DNA of 64,000 nt from Photobacterium damselae (GTDB taxonomy: Bacteria > Pseudomonadota > Gammaproteobacteria > Enterobacterales > Vibrionaceae). Positions 46,028 through 56,067 of this stretch are shown in pieces; the first letter of the stretch is position 1; each line of letters starts with the position of its first letter. Both the position numbers and the translations under genes were made by a program. The stretch lies in the NCBI RefSeq assembly GCF_003026815.1, contig NZ_PYOG01000014.1, forward strand, positions 33,964 through 97,963. The letters run 5' to 3'. The notes beneath the pieces were generated by a model. It had not been told where the DNA came from. It saw only the letters and a program-made list of their open reading frames with translations, and did no database searches.

Positions 46028-46372
46028 CTAATATGAAACCTCACAGGAAACATATTCATAACTTACATTGCCTAATAATTTTGATTGCTTCTGATACAAC
46101 ACAACTTGTGAGCCAACAGGGCACTCTTGGCCATTTTTTAGCTCTATATCAATAACTTCGTCTTGCTGTAACAAATCAATATGCACATGATAATGTTCAT
46201 CCGTAAGATCATGCACTTTTTCTACATCAAGGACTGTTCCAATCACAGTTTCAGCTTCATATGTTGTTGCACCAACAGCAAGGATCGCAATAACTAAAAT
46301 AAAAAATGAGCCCCATAACAATCTGATGGCCAAAACCGATCCTTTTAACGATTGTGAGTGAAAGTCGGACAC
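46028..46372 (-). CDS. Membrane-anchored protein of unknown function
   Basis: A 114-residue protein with a single N-terminal membrane helix (about 14-36), the rest probably periplasmic and predicted beta-rich (VIGTVLDVEKVHDLTDEHYH, VIDIELKNGQECPVGSQVVLY). Two Cys could pair. No family is recognised. It stands alone; the flanking 150-235 bases hold nothing I can assign. Confidence 0.55.
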   Translation of the reverse strand: MSDFHSQSLKGSVLAIRLLWGSFFILVIAILAVGATTYEAETVIGTVLDVEKVHDLTDEHYHVHIDLLQQDEVIDIELKNGQECPVGSQVVLYQKQSKLLGNVSYEYVSCEVSY

Positions 46373-46607
46373 TGCTATTTACCTAACACTTAACGCTTAT
46401 ATCACTGCTATCAATAAGCTTCTATTTTAACAAAACCTGACACTACAGATCTTGACTTTATAAATATGATTATTAGTAAGTGATATTACACTAAAGTTCC
46501 GTAGAATGGATCGAAGGCAACGAAATAGTTTTACCCTTTTGTATTCAAGCCGCTTTAAGGCATGAGGTTAGACGAAAAAACTTGGTTTACTTCCCATCTG
46601 GCGCACT

Positions 46608-47486
46608 TTACGAATCAAACAACGCCCTAATTTGCTGATATATCCAGACCATCACAGGCCCTTTTGCTTTATCTCTTCGTTTCACAATGCCCATCTCAAC
46701 CCACAGTGAATCAAAAATATTATCGGTCGATAATTCTACAAGATCATCGATATACCACTCAGCTCGTGCTACATGTTCTGGAATCAGAGCCCAACCAATA
46801 TTTCTTAGCACCAGAGCAGTAATATGATAATAGCTGTCGATATGCCAATGGCGCGACGATATTGGGGTTTCACTGCGATTTCCTATTCTGTCACGAATAA
46901 CAAGCTGACGATATTGATTGAGCTGTTCTATCGTTGGAATGGGGTACATCGCTAATGGATGCTCTTTCGCAACCACTAATGTCTGCTTAAAATCATTAAT
47001 AAGCGTAAACTCTAACCGACTTGGTAATTCATTAAGATAAAACATCATACCAACATCAGCTCGCCCCTCATCAACCCAAAGTGCAATATCATCTTGAGAG
47101 CCATTAATTATCGTCAATTTTAAATCGGGAAATTGGCTTGCAAGCTGAGTAAAAAAATCTTCAAAAGTGACGACTGGAACCGCTTCATCAATTGCAATAG
47201 TCAAGGCAATCTCTTGTCCTTGAGTTGCATGCCCGGCTTTAGCTTGTAACCTTTCGCACTGCTGTAATATGCCTTTTGCGTCCTCATAAAGCTGCTGACC
47301 CGTTTCTGTTAATATCGGTAAACGGCCACTTCTATCAAATAACTCAATACCAAGATCGGCTTCTAAATGCGCTATCGCAGTACTGACCCGAGATTGCGCT
47401 TTTCCCAAACGACGCGCTGCAGCACTAAAAGAGCCTGCCTCAACAGCAGAAACAAAAGCAATAAGCTGATCAATTGTCCAATTCAT
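46608..47486 (-). CDS. LysR-family regulator of the MATE transporter
   Basis: A 292-residue LysR protein with the winged helix LIAFVSAVEAGSFSAAARRL, then GKAQSRVSTAIAHLEADLGI, and a standard effector domain. It is divergent from a MATE efflux gene across 103 bases, where an ATCTATC-N9-GATAGAT box lies. It is therefore the likely regulator of that gene. The ligand is unknown. Confidence 0.88.
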   Translation of the reverse strand: MNWTIDQLIAFVSAVEAGSFSAAARRLGKAQSRVSTAIAHLEADLGIELFDRSGRLPILTETGQQLYEDAKGILQQCERLQAKAGHATQGQEIALTIAIDEAVPVVTFEDFFTQLASQFPDLKLTIINGSQDDIALWVDEGRADVGMMFYLNELPSRLEFTLINDFKQTLVVAKEHPLAMYPIPTIEQLNQYRQLVIRDRIGNRSETPISSRHWHIDSYYHITALVLRNIGWALIPEHVARAEWYIDDLVELSTDNIFDSLWVEMGIVKRRDKAKGPVMVWIYQQIRALFDS

Positions 47487-47504
47487 AGCTATACATCACA
47501 CCCA

Positions 47505-47527
47505 ATCTATCCGATATACAGATAGAT
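47505..47527. promoter_or_regulatory. LysR-type box ATCTATC-N9-GATAGAT
   Basis: A perfect 7-bp inverted repeat with a 9-base spacer contains the ATC-N9-GAT pattern known from LysR-type binding sites. It sits between the divergent regulator and transporter genes, 63-85 bases before the MATE start. Confidence 0.55.
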
Positions 47528-47589
47528 ACTAACTTTCGCCTATCCCATAAACAAGGATAATAATATGCAATAAAGAAGGAATAAGCATT

Positions 47590-48963
47590 ATGCACGCACA
47601 ACATATAGAACAAAGCGCTTCTATTGGTAAAACTTTTGTTCGCTATACTATTCCCGCTGTAACAGCCATGTTAGTCAGTGGGTTATATCAAATAATTGAC
47701 GGCATTTTTGTCGGACATTACGTTGGTTATGAGGGCCTTGCAGGTATTAATATGGCATGGCCTATTGTTTTTATTTTATCCGGGTTCGGCTTAATGCTTG
47801 GAATGGGGGCTGGCAGCTTAATCTCTATTGCTCGCGGTGAAAATAAACAGCAAGAAGGGCAAAAAGCACTGTTGAGTAGCTTTCATCTTATGGTGATTTT
47901 GGCGCTATTAACACTTGCTCTATTATCTGCATTTGCCCCTGTGATGTTGCTTGCTCAAGGGGCGACAATCACAACCATGTCATTAGGGCTCGACTATATC
48001 GATGTCTTTACTTGGTGTTCGCTGATCACCATTATGGCTAGTGCCATGCCAATGCTCATTCGTAACGATGAAAGCCCAGCAATTGCAACTGGTTTAATGA
48101 TCTTAGGTGCCTTACTTAATATTGCCTTCGATTATATTTTTATCGGTCACTTCAATATGGCATTACAAGGCGCAGCTATTGCAACCATATTAGCCCAGCT
48201 CTGTGTCTGTTTGGGGGGTATTTATTACTTCTTATCAAAACATTCACAGCTCAAACTCAATATCGAGTGGCATAAAATAGATCCAGCAACAATGAAGCAA
48301 GTTGTCAGCTTAGGCTCCTCTTCTTTGGTGATGTATTTATACGCTAGCTTTGTTGTTGCCTTACACAACTACCAATTTATGCAATATGGCTCTTCAATGA
48401 CGGTTGGAGCTTATGCCATTGTCGGTTATCTAATGACATTATATTACTTATTAGCCGAAGGGATTGCAGAAGGGATGCAGCCTCCTGTTAGTTATTATTA
48501 CGGTTCAAAGCAAGCAAACAAAATAAAGAAAATGTTTGTATTAGCGTTAAAGTGTACGCTTATTGCGGGTATAAGCTGGGTATTGTTACTCAATATATTT
48601 CCGGAAACCATGATAGGACTATTTAATAATAACAATAGTCTTCTATTAGCAGAAACAACCAAAGGCATTCAGCTTCATTTATTTGGCCTTTTCTTAGATG
48701 GTTTTATCGTGCTTGCTTCAGTGTACTTTATGTCGGTCAATCAAGCAGGGAAAGCACTTACCATTTCCGTTAGCAATATGCTGATTCAATTACCATTTTT
48801 ATACCTGCTGCCGAAATGGTTAGGCGTTGATGGTGTTTGGATGGCGGTGCCACTTTCAAATATTGCCCTTACCGCCATTGTCGCACCTATGGTATGGAAA
48901 GATATTCAGCACCGTAGTAAAGATTGGAACAAAGCAAATACATTGCGGTTTACCCACTCATAA
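47590..48963 (+). CDS. MATE-family multidrug efflux transporter
   Basis: A 457-residue protein with 12 membrane segments. The N-terminal repeat IIDGIFVGHYVGYEGLAGIN and central GALLNIAFDYIFIGHF are typical MATE motifs, the latter close to the DinF/MepA branch. It would export drugs or metabolites in exchange for Na+ or H+. GAAGGAATAAGC precedes the ATG. The divergent LysR gene probably controls it. Confidence 0.9.
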   Translation: MHAQHIEQSASIGKTFVRYTIPAVTAMLVSGLYQIIDGIFVGHYVGYEGLAGINMAWPIVFILSGFGLMLGMGAGSLISIARGENKQQEGQKALLSSFHLMVILALLTLALLSAFAPVMLLAQGATITTMSLGLDYIDVFTWCSLITIMASAMPMLIRNDESPAIATGLMILGALLNIAFDYIFIGHFNMALQGAAIATILAQLCVCLGGIYYFLSKHSQLKLNIEWHKIDPATMKQVVSLGSSSLVMYLYASFVVALHNYQFMQYGSSMTVGAYAIVGYLMTLYYLLAEGIAEGMQPPVSYYYGSKQANKIKKMFVLALKCTLIAGISWVLLLNIFPETMIGLFNNNNSLLLAETTKGIQLHLFGLFLDGFIVLASVYFMSVNQAGKALTISVSNMLIQLPFLYLLPKWLGVDGVWMAVPLSNIALTAIVAPMVWKDIQHRSKDWNKANTLRFTHS

Positions 48964-48989
48964 GTAAGCGATGTTAAAAATGGAAAGCG

Positions 48990-49928
48990 CTACAGCCGAA
49001 CCAAAGGTTTTAGCGCTTTATCCCAATAAGGTGGTTCACCAATATAATGTTTAAAAAAGCTAATGGCCGCCGATATTTTTTTAGGTAAATGCTTACGACT
49101 AGGATATACCGCATAAAAGTGCATTGCTTGATCGGCTTCCCAGTCAGGGAGTAGTTGAATCAATTTACCTTGACGAAACTCATCAGTTAATAGATACGTC
49201 GCCAAATAAGCAATTCCCCAACCTGAGATACAAGCATCACGGACCGCTTCTGCCAAATCCACACGATAGTTACCAGATACCGTCACAAAAAGCCCTTCAG
49301 TCCCTTTATTAAAAGACCACGTATTATGACTATGATGGCGACTTTGGTAGGTCAAACAATTATGCTCTTGCAGCTCATTAGGGTGAGTAGGCGCAGGATG
49401 ATGAAGTAAATATTCAGGTGATGCTGCGACAATAAAACGAGTATCCGCTAACTTTTGCGCAACATAACCTTCTGGAATATTTTCAACATTGGTTATCCAT
49501 AGATCGAGTCCATCTTCTACCATATTCGCTTTATGATCGAACAAACTGACTTCTACATGCAGCTCAGGGAATTGTTTACGTAAATGCTCAATCGCAGGGA
49601 TGATATGCATGGTGCCAAAAGATTTAGAAAGACCAAGTCTTAATACCCCAGATACCTCATTGCGAACATCACCTACCATGGCGTCAGCATCTTGAATCGT
49701 ATTAACCAATTTTGCACAATATTTAGCATATTGAACCCCTTCTTCTGTAAGGGTGAAACTGCGTGTTGTACGTTGAACTAATTTCACCTCAAGATCAGCT
49801 TCTAATAGACCAAGCTGTTTACTCACATGAGAAGTCGAAACGCCTAATGTTAAAGCGGCCTGAGTAAAGCTACCAGAAACAACTAAAGTGTGAAAAATAG
49901 CCATACGGCTGGCTCGTTCAGGTAACAC
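48990..49928 (-). CDS. LysR-family transcriptional regulator
   Basis: A protein of about 312 residues with the winged helix MAIFHTLVVSGSFTQAALTL, then GVSTSHVSKQLGLLEADLEV, and a DsdC/AaeR-like effector domain. Start choice is uncertain: GTG at 49928 has AAGGA upstream and is preferred, while TTG at 49949 and ATG at 49904 are alternatives. It is divergent from a cation/proton antiporter gene and may regulate it. Confidence 0.85.
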   Translation of the reverse strand: MLPERASRMAIFHTLVVSGSFTQAALTLGVSTSHVSKQLGLLEADLEVKLVQRTTRSFTLTEEGVQYAKYCAKLVNTIQDADAMVGDVRNEVSGVLRLGLSKSFGTMHIIPAIEHLRKQFPELHVEVSLFDHKANMVEDGLDLWITNVENIPEGYVAQKLADTRFIVAASPEYLLHHPAPTHPNELQEHNCLTYQSRHHSHNTWSFNKGTEGLFVTVSGNYRVDLAEAVRDACISGWGIAYLATYLLTDEFRQGKLIQLLPDWEADQAMHFYAVYPSRKHLPKKISAAISFFKHYIGEPPYWDKALKPLVRL

Positions 49929-50154
49929 GGATTCATTCCTTATTAGCAAGAGTTTCAGTAAGGGAAGCCAAGTCTACGGAGTGAAACTCAAATGTCACTC
50001 TCAATTCATGTATTTTTTCTAATATTATCTAAAATTTAGCTTATTACTGACATTTGGTAACTGCCATTAACTCATAGTACACTGTTCATTATCTGACAAT
50101 AACAACAATCCCAAAGGCTTGTATCAACAGCAGCCTTTATTATGAGAAAGACAT

Positions 50155-51945
50155 ATGCATGAAGAAATGATTGGCTTAACCCTAGCCGGACTCGGTGTGC
50201 TCGGGTTAGGGTGCCAGTGGTTAGCATGGCGTTTAAAACTGCCTGCAATTTTATTTCTATTAATTGCGGGTATCGTCATTGGTCCCGTTACTGGTATTTT
50301 TCAGCCCAATGACATGTTCGGCGATTTACTGTTCCCTCTAATTTCACTTTCTGTCGCTATTATCTTATTTGAGGGAAGCCTAACTCTTAACTTTAAAGAA
50401 ATTCGGGAAGTTAACAAAACCGTTCAAAGTATCGTTTCTATTGGTGCCGTGGTAACTTGGCTAATCACTAGTACCGCGACTCATTACCTATTAGATCTTT
50501 CATGGTCGATGTCATTCTTATTCGGAAGTATGACTGTCGTTACAGGACCAACCGTTATTGTTCCCCTGCTAAGAACGGTTCGCCCACAGGCAAAATTAGC
50601 CAATATCCTGCGTTGGGAAGGTATCCTTATCGACCCTATCGGTGCTCTATTTGTCGTACTTGTATATGAGTTTATGGTCTCAAGCAGTGAAGTACATAGT
50701 TTAGAGGTTTTTGCACTGATCTTAGCGGTTGGACTTATTTTTGGTGCGCTTGCTGGATGGTTTATTGCTGTTGTGTTGCGCCGACATCTACTGCCAGAGT
50801 ATTTACAACCATTTGCCGTACTGGCTGTAGTTCTGGGTGTATTTGCAGGCTCTAATGCCATTGAGTCAGAAGCTGGCCTACTGGCTGTAACTGTTATGGG
50901 TATGTGGTTGGCTAACGCTAAAGAAGTCAACATTCAGCATATCTTACACTTTAAAGAAAACCTTACTATTCTGTTGATTTCAGGACTTTTCTTATTACTT
51001 GCCGCTCGTATTGACCTCACTGACTTTAAAGCCTTAGGTTTCAGTGCTGCGGCTTTATTTATCATCATTCAATTTGTGGCGCGCCCTGCTTCTATTTTTC
51101 TTTCTACGCTTCGAAGCGGATTAGAGTGTAAAGAAAAACTGTTTTTAGCATGGGTGGCCCCAAGGGGTATCGTTGCTGCGGCAATCTCATCTCTATTTGC
51201 AATTAAGCTCTCTCAAGCAGGTATAAAAGAAGCTGAACTGCTGGTTCCTCTTACCTTTATGGTTATTATCGGAACCGTTGTCCTGCAAAGTATCTCTGCT
51301 CGTCCAATGGCTAAATTACTTAAGGTTGCAGAACCCTCACCTCGTGGTTTCCTTATCGTTGGAGCCAATGATGTTGCTCGAACCATTGGCATCGAGTTAA
51401 AGAAATATGATTGCCGAGTCGTGATGACCGATTCTAACTGGGACTATATCCGTAATGCTCGTATGGCAGGCCTTGATACTTATTATGGCAACCCTGTATC
51501 GAGCCATGCTGATGAGTATTTGAACTTGATTGGAGTCGGCAAAGTTCTGGCAATGACACCAGATAAGCATCTAAATGTGGTTGCTTGTATGCATTTTATG
51601 AATGACTTTGGTGAACGAAGTGTTTACAGCTTGTACGGTAATCGCAGTAATTCAAACTTTAATGAAAAGCACTACGCAGCACAAGAACGCCATGGATTAA
51701 CACTTTTCAATCAAGATGTTAGCTACAAAAAACTGGCAAGCTTTATCAATCAGGGGGCAGAAGTTCGCCATACGAAGATTAGTGAGGCATTTAGCTTAGA
51801 AGATTATTACGAGCAGTATAAAACAGCCCAGATCATCCCATTATTTGCGGTCGATCCTAAGCTGAATATTCACGTATTCTCAAGTACCATCCAGCCCGAT
51901 GTAAAAGCTGGTTGGACAATGATCTCCTTAATCAAAGAAGCATAA
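50155..51945 (+). CDS. CPA1-type cation/proton antiporter with C-terminal TrkA_N domain
   Basis: A 596-residue protein. About 12 membrane segments (1-400) include ILFEGSLTLNFKEI and the ion-site stretch VVTGPTVIVPLLR, followed by GILIDPIGALFVV. From about 395 a Rossmann-like regulatory domain begins (GFLIVGANDVARTIGI). It is expected to exchange Na+ or K+ for H+. The nucleotide-binding tail suggests gating by NAD(H) or a related ligand. A hairpin AAAGGCT/AGCCTTT lies in its leader. Confidence 0.87.
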   Translation: MHEEMIGLTLAGLGVLGLGCQWLAWRLKLPAILFLLIAGIVIGPVTGIFQPNDMFGDLLFPLISLSVAIILFEGSLTLNFKEIREVNKTVQSIVSIGAVVTWLITSTATHYLLDLSWSMSFLFGSMTVVTGPTVIVPLLRTVRPQAKLANILRWEGILIDPIGALFVVLVYEFMVSSSEVHSLEVFALILAVGLIFGALAGWFIAVVLRRHLLPEYLQPFAVLAVVLGVFAGSNAIESEAGLLAVTVMGMWLANAKEVNIQHILHFKENLTILLISGLFLLLAARIDLTDFKALGFSAAALFIIIQFVARPASIFLSTLRSGLECKEKLFLAWVAPRGIVAAAISSLFAIKLSQAGIKEAELLVPLTFMVIIGTVVLQSISARPMAKLLKVAEPSPRGFLIVGANDVARTIGIELKKYDCRVVMTDSNWDYIRNARMAGLDTYYGNPVSSHADEYLNLIGVGKVLAMTPDKHLNVVACMHFMNDFGERSVYSLYGNRSNSNFNEKHYAAQERHGLTLFNQDVSYKKLASFINQGAEVRHTKISEAFSLEDYYEQYKTAQIIPLFAVDPKLNIHVFSSTIQPDVKAGWTMISLIKEA

Positions 51946-52136
51946 ACTTTTCTGTAAATAACACAACTAAGGCATAGGCATACCACCTGTGCCTTTTTTG
52001 TACTCAATTATTACCATATAGTAAAAGTAATTTATAATACCAGACTATTATCATTAAGAGGGAAATAAATATAATATCTAAATCCAAGGTGCTTGGGCAT
52101 ATCTTCTAATTAAATATTAAAAATAGAGCAAATAAA

Positions 52137-52466
52137 ATGGGTTGGATTTTTCTTTTACTTGGCGTTTTGGCTGAAGCAACATCACATGTCGCCCTTAAAG
52201 CAACGAATGGATTTACCAATTGGTTACCAAGTACCATAGTAATTTTAGGGCATTTAACAGCTTTTTTATTTTTAGGCCAAGCGATGAAAAATCTACCTGT
52301 TGGTATTGTACATGCGTCTTGGGCCGGAATGGCCATTGTACTGGTGACCGTGATGTCGAGCTTTATTTATAAACAGCAACTGGATCCCAAAGTTTGGATT
52401 GGCATGATTGTTATTGCTATAGGTATTGCCATTATTAATTTATCAGGCGCACCTCATAGCGATTAA
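52137..52466 (+). CDS. Small multidrug resistance (SMR) family transporter
   Basis: A 109-residue, four-helix membrane protein of EmrE size. The essential Glu is present in LLGVLAEATSHVALKATNGF, and the PVGIVHASWAGMAIV loop and C-terminal GIAIINLSG match. Helix-3 residues differ from EmrE (HASW for YAIW), so drug range is uncertain; a Gdx/SugE-like role is possible. It works as a dimer in the inner membrane. It is the first of a short run of small genes. Confidence 0.85.
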   Translation: MGWIFLLLGVLAEATSHVALKATNGFTNWLPSTIVILGHLTAFLFLGQAMKNLPVGIVHASWAGMAIVLVTVMSSFIYKQQLDPKVWIGMIVIAIGIAIINLSGAPHSD

Positions 52467-52505
52467 TCTTAATGAGTTAATACGTTAAAGGTATTGGAGG
52501 TTACA

Positions 52506-52742
52506 ATGGATCAACAAAGAGCCGAAAATCTCTACTTTTATATGAGACAACAACATAAGTCTCAATTAGAAATTAATACCATGATTGAAAAAATGAGACT
52601 GACTTATGGTATTAACTTAGAAAAGTTAGACCTACGCTATCGCAAACAAATCGGTTACTCCCCTAACCGATTTGATATTAATAACTATGGCACTGCTGGA
52701 TCTCGAACAATGAATCAAACTCGAGGTATGCAGCAAGTTTAA
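52506..52742 (+). CDS. Small hydrophilic protein of unknown function
   Basis: A 78-residue protein that is charged, probably helical in the first 50 residues (QQRAENLYFYMRQQHKSQLE) and disordered after that. ATG at 52506 is chosen because GGAGG lies 7 bases upstream. It follows the SMR gene by 39 bases. No family is recognised. Confidence 0.55.
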   Translation: MDQQRAENLYFYMRQQHKSQLEINTMIEKMRLTYGINLEKLDLRYRKQIGYSPNRFDINNYGTAGSRTMNQTRGMQQV

Positions 52743-52808
52743 TTTGTATCATAGAGAAAGAAGTGGCTAGTATTCTAGATATACTAAAGTGATCTCAAGG
52801 ATGCTGTC

Positions 52809-53219
52809 ATGAAACAATTAGTCGCTTTCTTTCTCATATTATTGAGTTCTTTCACTTGGTCTTCCCAAGCTGAACATATTTTTATTGAAAATGCATGGAT
52901 GCCAATCGCACCAACAAATAGTACAGTTAGGGCTGTATATCTCTCTATCCAAAATAACAGCAATCACTTAGCGAAATTAACAAAAGTCCATAGCCCAAAC
53001 AGCCAAACAATTGAGCTTCATACCCACCAGCATCAAGACGGTATGATGAAAATGCGTAAGTTGGACTATATTACTATTCCAGCAAATGGAAAAATCACCC
53101 TCAAACCACATGGGGATCATCTCATGTTATTTGATTTTCATACTACAGATAACTTTCCCATTACCCTTGAATTTGCTGATGGTTCACACATTACGACCAC
53201 AGTAAAACAAACTAAGTAA
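52809..53219 (+). CDS. Periplasmic copper chaperone PCu(A)C-like
   Basis: A 136-residue protein with a signal peptide (to about SSQA) and the PCu(A)C copper site: His in IELHTHQH, two Met in DGMMKMRKL, and His/Met in KPHGDHLMLFD. Such proteins bind Cu(I) in the periplasm and supply cytochrome oxidase. AAGGATG precedes the ATG. Its 3' end overlaps the 3' end of the oxygenase gene on the other strand by 8 bases. Confidence 0.88.
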   Translation: MKQLVAFFLILLSSFTWSSQAEHIFIENAWMPIAPTNSTVRAVYLSIQNNSNHLAKLTKVHSPNSQTIELHTHQHQDGMMKMRKLDYITIPANGKITLKPHGDHLMLFDFHTTDNFPITLEFADGSHITTTVKQTK

Positions 53220-54099
53220 TTTTTGACAGTCGAGCTATTACTCTCTGTTTCCAATAACGAAATTCATTATAAGCTCGAAGTCCAGCTCTGATGATACAAG
53301 TTTGTTGCCGTGATGATGGTAAAAGTAAATTACTCTGTAAAGGCCCTTTTTCTAAACCAAGAAATTGCATTTGGTGTGGGGATAATCCCTTGAGATAACT
53401 AATATCGACCAGCATATGGTTATAGCGCCCTGACCGGATAAAAGCCTTAGCTAACCGAATATGAGGGGAAAAATAATGATAGAACACAGCATTTCTAGCT
53501 TCATTATTTGGATACGTTTGTTGATGTAATCCTTGTGGATCAAATAGAAAACACGTACCTGCGCGACCAACAATCTTATGCATCGCATAGTCTTTAGCGT
53601 CTTGGTGAAACCTTTCTCCAACCTCTATTCCGTTACTCTTTAGGTGAGAGCCTAAAACATAACCAAAGGAGCCTGATTTCACATCTTGTAAATAACATCC
53701 TAGCTTTAATGATTTAGGCGGTAATTTATCTTGATAAAATTCAGTGCAATACCATTCATCGCGATGTAAGGGATGAAAGTCATAATTAAACGGCAAACTT
53801 TGCCACCCTTTGGCTTCTTGTAAACAGGCATCATCACCTAAATACTGAGAAACCATGGTGTACAATAACGGAGCAATGGCTAATTGAACAAATGTTGGAT
53901 GAAGCGCTAATACTTGATCAACCATCAAACGATATCGATCTGTCTGATAGTAACCTTGCCAAGTATTACAATTAGGCTGATTTAGTTGCTGTGCAAATAT
54001 CACCTGCATGGCTTTTAATTGTTCTTTAGAAATCAGGTTAGGAAGGACAACTACGCCATCTTGACTAAGTTGCCTGAGAAGATCCTGAGCACACGTCAT
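53212..54099 (-). CDS. PhyH-family Fe(II)/2-oxoglutarate dioxygenase-like protein
   Basis: A 295-residue protein of the phytanoyl-CoA dioxygenase superfamily. The facial-triad candidates are HRDEW (His and Asp) and a distal His in DPQGLHQQTYP followed by a basic segment. Such enzymes hydroxylate small molecules or glycan-linked groups. Its start overlaps the end of the glycosyltransferase gene by 35 bases, so it belongs to the glycan cluster and may modify a sugar or lipid there. Confidence 0.7.
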   Translation of the reverse strand: MTCAQDLLRQLSQDGVVVLPNLISKEQLKAMQVIFAQQLNQPNCNTWQGYYQTDRYRLMVDQVLALHPTFVQLAIAPLLYTMVSQYLGDDACLQEAKGWQSLPFNYDFHPLHRDEWYCTEFYQDKLPPKSLKLGCYLQDVKSGSFGYVLGSHLKSNGIEVGERFHQDAKDYAMHKIVGRAGTCFLFDPQGLHQQTYPNNEARNAVFYHYFSPHIRLAKAFIRSGRYNHMLVDISYLKGLSPHQMQFLGLEKGPLQSNLLLPSSRQQTCIIRAGLRAYNEFRYWKQRVIARLSKIT

Positions 54100-55336
54100 A
54101 ACATACCTTCTCTAGCTGACGACTTAATAATATGGGGTCATAATGTTGCCAAAAATCGCCCTTGGGTTCATAGCGCTTGTTTGGATTTGAACACCAGTAT
54201 TGATAGGCTGACTCTAATTGTTGAGAGTAGTTATCAGCATCAACCATAACCACTTTCCCACCATATTGAAGTAAAAATTGCTTAGTTTCACCTTTTGGCA
54301 ATTCTGCAATAATCATTCTTCGGCTAGCCACATAATCAATCGCTTTTGTCGCTAAATGAGTATCTTCCAAATCTAAATCGGGCAAACCTTTTTGGATAAA
54401 CAATGCATCACAATCTGCTAAATATTTCAGCATCTTATCTTTATTTAACAAACCTAAATTTCGGACTTTATCTTCTATTTTTAACTCATCAACTAAAGAG
54501 AGAAACTCAGGATGATCATCACCAATATTAATAAATCGGAAATCAAATGATGCTTGACTAAGGTGCGTTAATATTTGCTTGGCAGAACGACGAAAACCAT
54601 CCCAAGTACCACTATAGCCAATAGTAAAAACACGTTTACTATCACAGCAACTAGAGCTTCTGTTAGAGGTAATATCTAATGGCCAATCGAAACTATTTGG
54701 AATGTAGCTCACTGCCACTTTAGGGTATTTACTTTGATAAGAATGCAGATCAGCTTTAGAGGTCACCACAAGGGCTGATGCTTGAGCTAAAACTCGACTT
54801 TCCCAGTGCTGGTAATCGTATTCCACAAAATAACTCGCATGAGTCCAGCCATCACGAAAATCCAGAACTAACGGAATAGAAAAAAATTTGGAAAGATAAT
54901 ATCCCACCACACTGCTACTAAATGGAGGACAAGTAACAAGAATCACATCGGGTTTATCTTGTTTAATTAAATGATAACAATGCCATAGGGTAGGAATAAT
55001 CCACCCCCACTGCATATCAATAAACCAGTAACGTTTGGCAATTTTATTATCTTGTTCAGGTAATGTACGACCAAATAATCGATATAGACCTTTATGAACA
55101 ATCGTTGGATATTTCCATAACCAATCAATATTCCACGACTTTACGGCATCAATAAGCAAAGTGTTAGGAGCAGATAAGGCATCTTTGCTTTGTTGAGTAA
55201 AGCGATTACGGCGTTTTTCAGCGATAACTGTCACCTTGTGATTGAACGTTGTTAGGTGAGAGGCAAAACGGCGGGTACGGTGTGCTCCTACATTCAAAAG
55301 TGGAGGCGAAAAATAACTGATATAAAGAATCTTCAT
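54065..55336 (-). CDS. Glycosyltransferase family 4 protein
   Basis: A protein of about 423 residues with a GT-B fold. The N-terminal KILYISYFSPPLLNVGAHRT and the C-terminal domain with GTWDGFRRSAKQI, then DALFIQKGLPDLDLED and KAIDYVASRRMII, fit retaining GT4-type transferases. The start at 55336 gives the expected MKILYISY beginning; an upstream GTG is less likely. It lies 18 bases after the acyltransferase gene, and its end overlaps the oxygenase gene. The product is likely an exopolysaccharide or O-antigen sugar. Confidence 0.82.
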   Translation of the reverse strand: MKILYISYFSPPLLNVGAHRTRRFASHLTTFNHKVTVIAEKRRNRFTQQSKDALSAPNTLLIDAVKSWNIDWLWKYPTIVHKGLYRLFGRTLPEQDNKIAKRYWFIDMQWGWIIPTLWHCYHLIKQDKPDVILVTCPPFSSSVVGYYLSKFFSIPLVLDFRDGWTHASYFVEYDYQHWESRVLAQASALVVTSKADLHSYQSKYPKVAVSYIPNSFDWPLDITSNRSSSCCDSKRVFTIGYSGTWDGFRRSAKQILTHLSQASFDFRFINIGDDHPEFLSLVDELKIEDKVRNLGLLNKDKMLKYLADCDALFIQKGLPDLDLEDTHLATKAIDYVASRRMIIAELPKGETKQFLLQYGGKVVMVDADNYSQQLESAYQYWCSNPNKRYEPKGDFWQHYDPILLSRQLEKVCYDVCSGSSQAT

Positions 55337-55354
55337 ATTGCGCTCTACCACCTT

Positions 55355-56038
55355 TTATTTTAACTGACGAATCACTCGCCCGGGATTACCTGCAAACAAT
55401 ACATTTGGAGGGACATCGTGAGTAACAACGCAACCGGAAGCAATAACCGAACCTCTACCGATTAATACAGGTTTTACAATATTACAACTGGTACAGATCC
55501 ATACATCATCTTCAATCGTTAAATGGCCTAATTCAGGCGTTTTGTCTCGATGGGAGCTATCTGTGCTGTGTCCTGCATGAGAGTGTATACTTGTTCGTCC
55601 AGCAATTTTCACATTGTTGCCTATGGTGACACTTAACCCCACAATAATGCTGGTTTGCCAACCTAGATAACAATTATCGCCTATGATTAACCTGCTAGGC
55701 GTATCAGGATGAGCATGAATACTTAGTGCTCCATTCAAACAGGTATTTTGACCAATTGTGATTTCAACTGGGCCTCCTATTAAGGGAAAACCATTTTCAA
55801 GCTGCAATCGAGGGGCAAACTGGGTCAACCGAGCTTGCAACATAGGTAAATAAAAAATGACATTAACCAATCTAGCCCATACTTGTTTAATCAATTGGTA
55901 TAACAAATAAATAGGTCGATAAACCCAAACCATTCTAGGTAATTGCCCATCACGGATTGTTATGACGACTGAATAAAGACAACGACTAAATAGCGAGTTA
56001 CGCTGTTTTATGTATGAACGTACACGATAAGTCCACAT
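55355..56038 (-). CDS. Hexapeptide-repeat acyltransferase
   Basis: A 227-residue left-handed beta-helix acyltransferase. Hexad repeats run from about 75 (ITIGQNTCLNGALSI) through NVKIAGRTSIHSHAG, with the catalytic His in that region, to VLIGRGSVIASGCVVTHDVP and a closing AGNPGRVIRQL. It would O-acetylate or otherwise acylate a sugar in the glycan cluster. The N-terminal 60 residues are a basic, hydrophobic extension possibly contacting the membrane. Confidence 0.82.
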   Translation of the reverse strand: MWTYRVRSYIKQRNSLFSRCLYSVVITIRDGQLPRMVWVYRPIYLLYQLIKQVWARLVNVIFYLPMLQARLTQFAPRLQLENGFPLIGGPVEITIGQNTCLNGALSIHAHPDTPSRLIIGDNCYLGWQTSIIVGLSVTIGNNVKIAGRTSIHSHAGHSTDSSHRDKTPELGHLTIEDDVWICTSCNIVKPVLIGRGSVIASGCVVTHDVPPNVLFAGNPGRVIRQLK

Positions 56039-56067
56039 ACCACCTCCTATTTATCGTCATCAATCTT

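Noticed and set aside
50484..50933. 149-codon frame on the minus strand
   Set aside because: Antisense to the antiporter gene; Ser/Thr-rich shadow without a domain.
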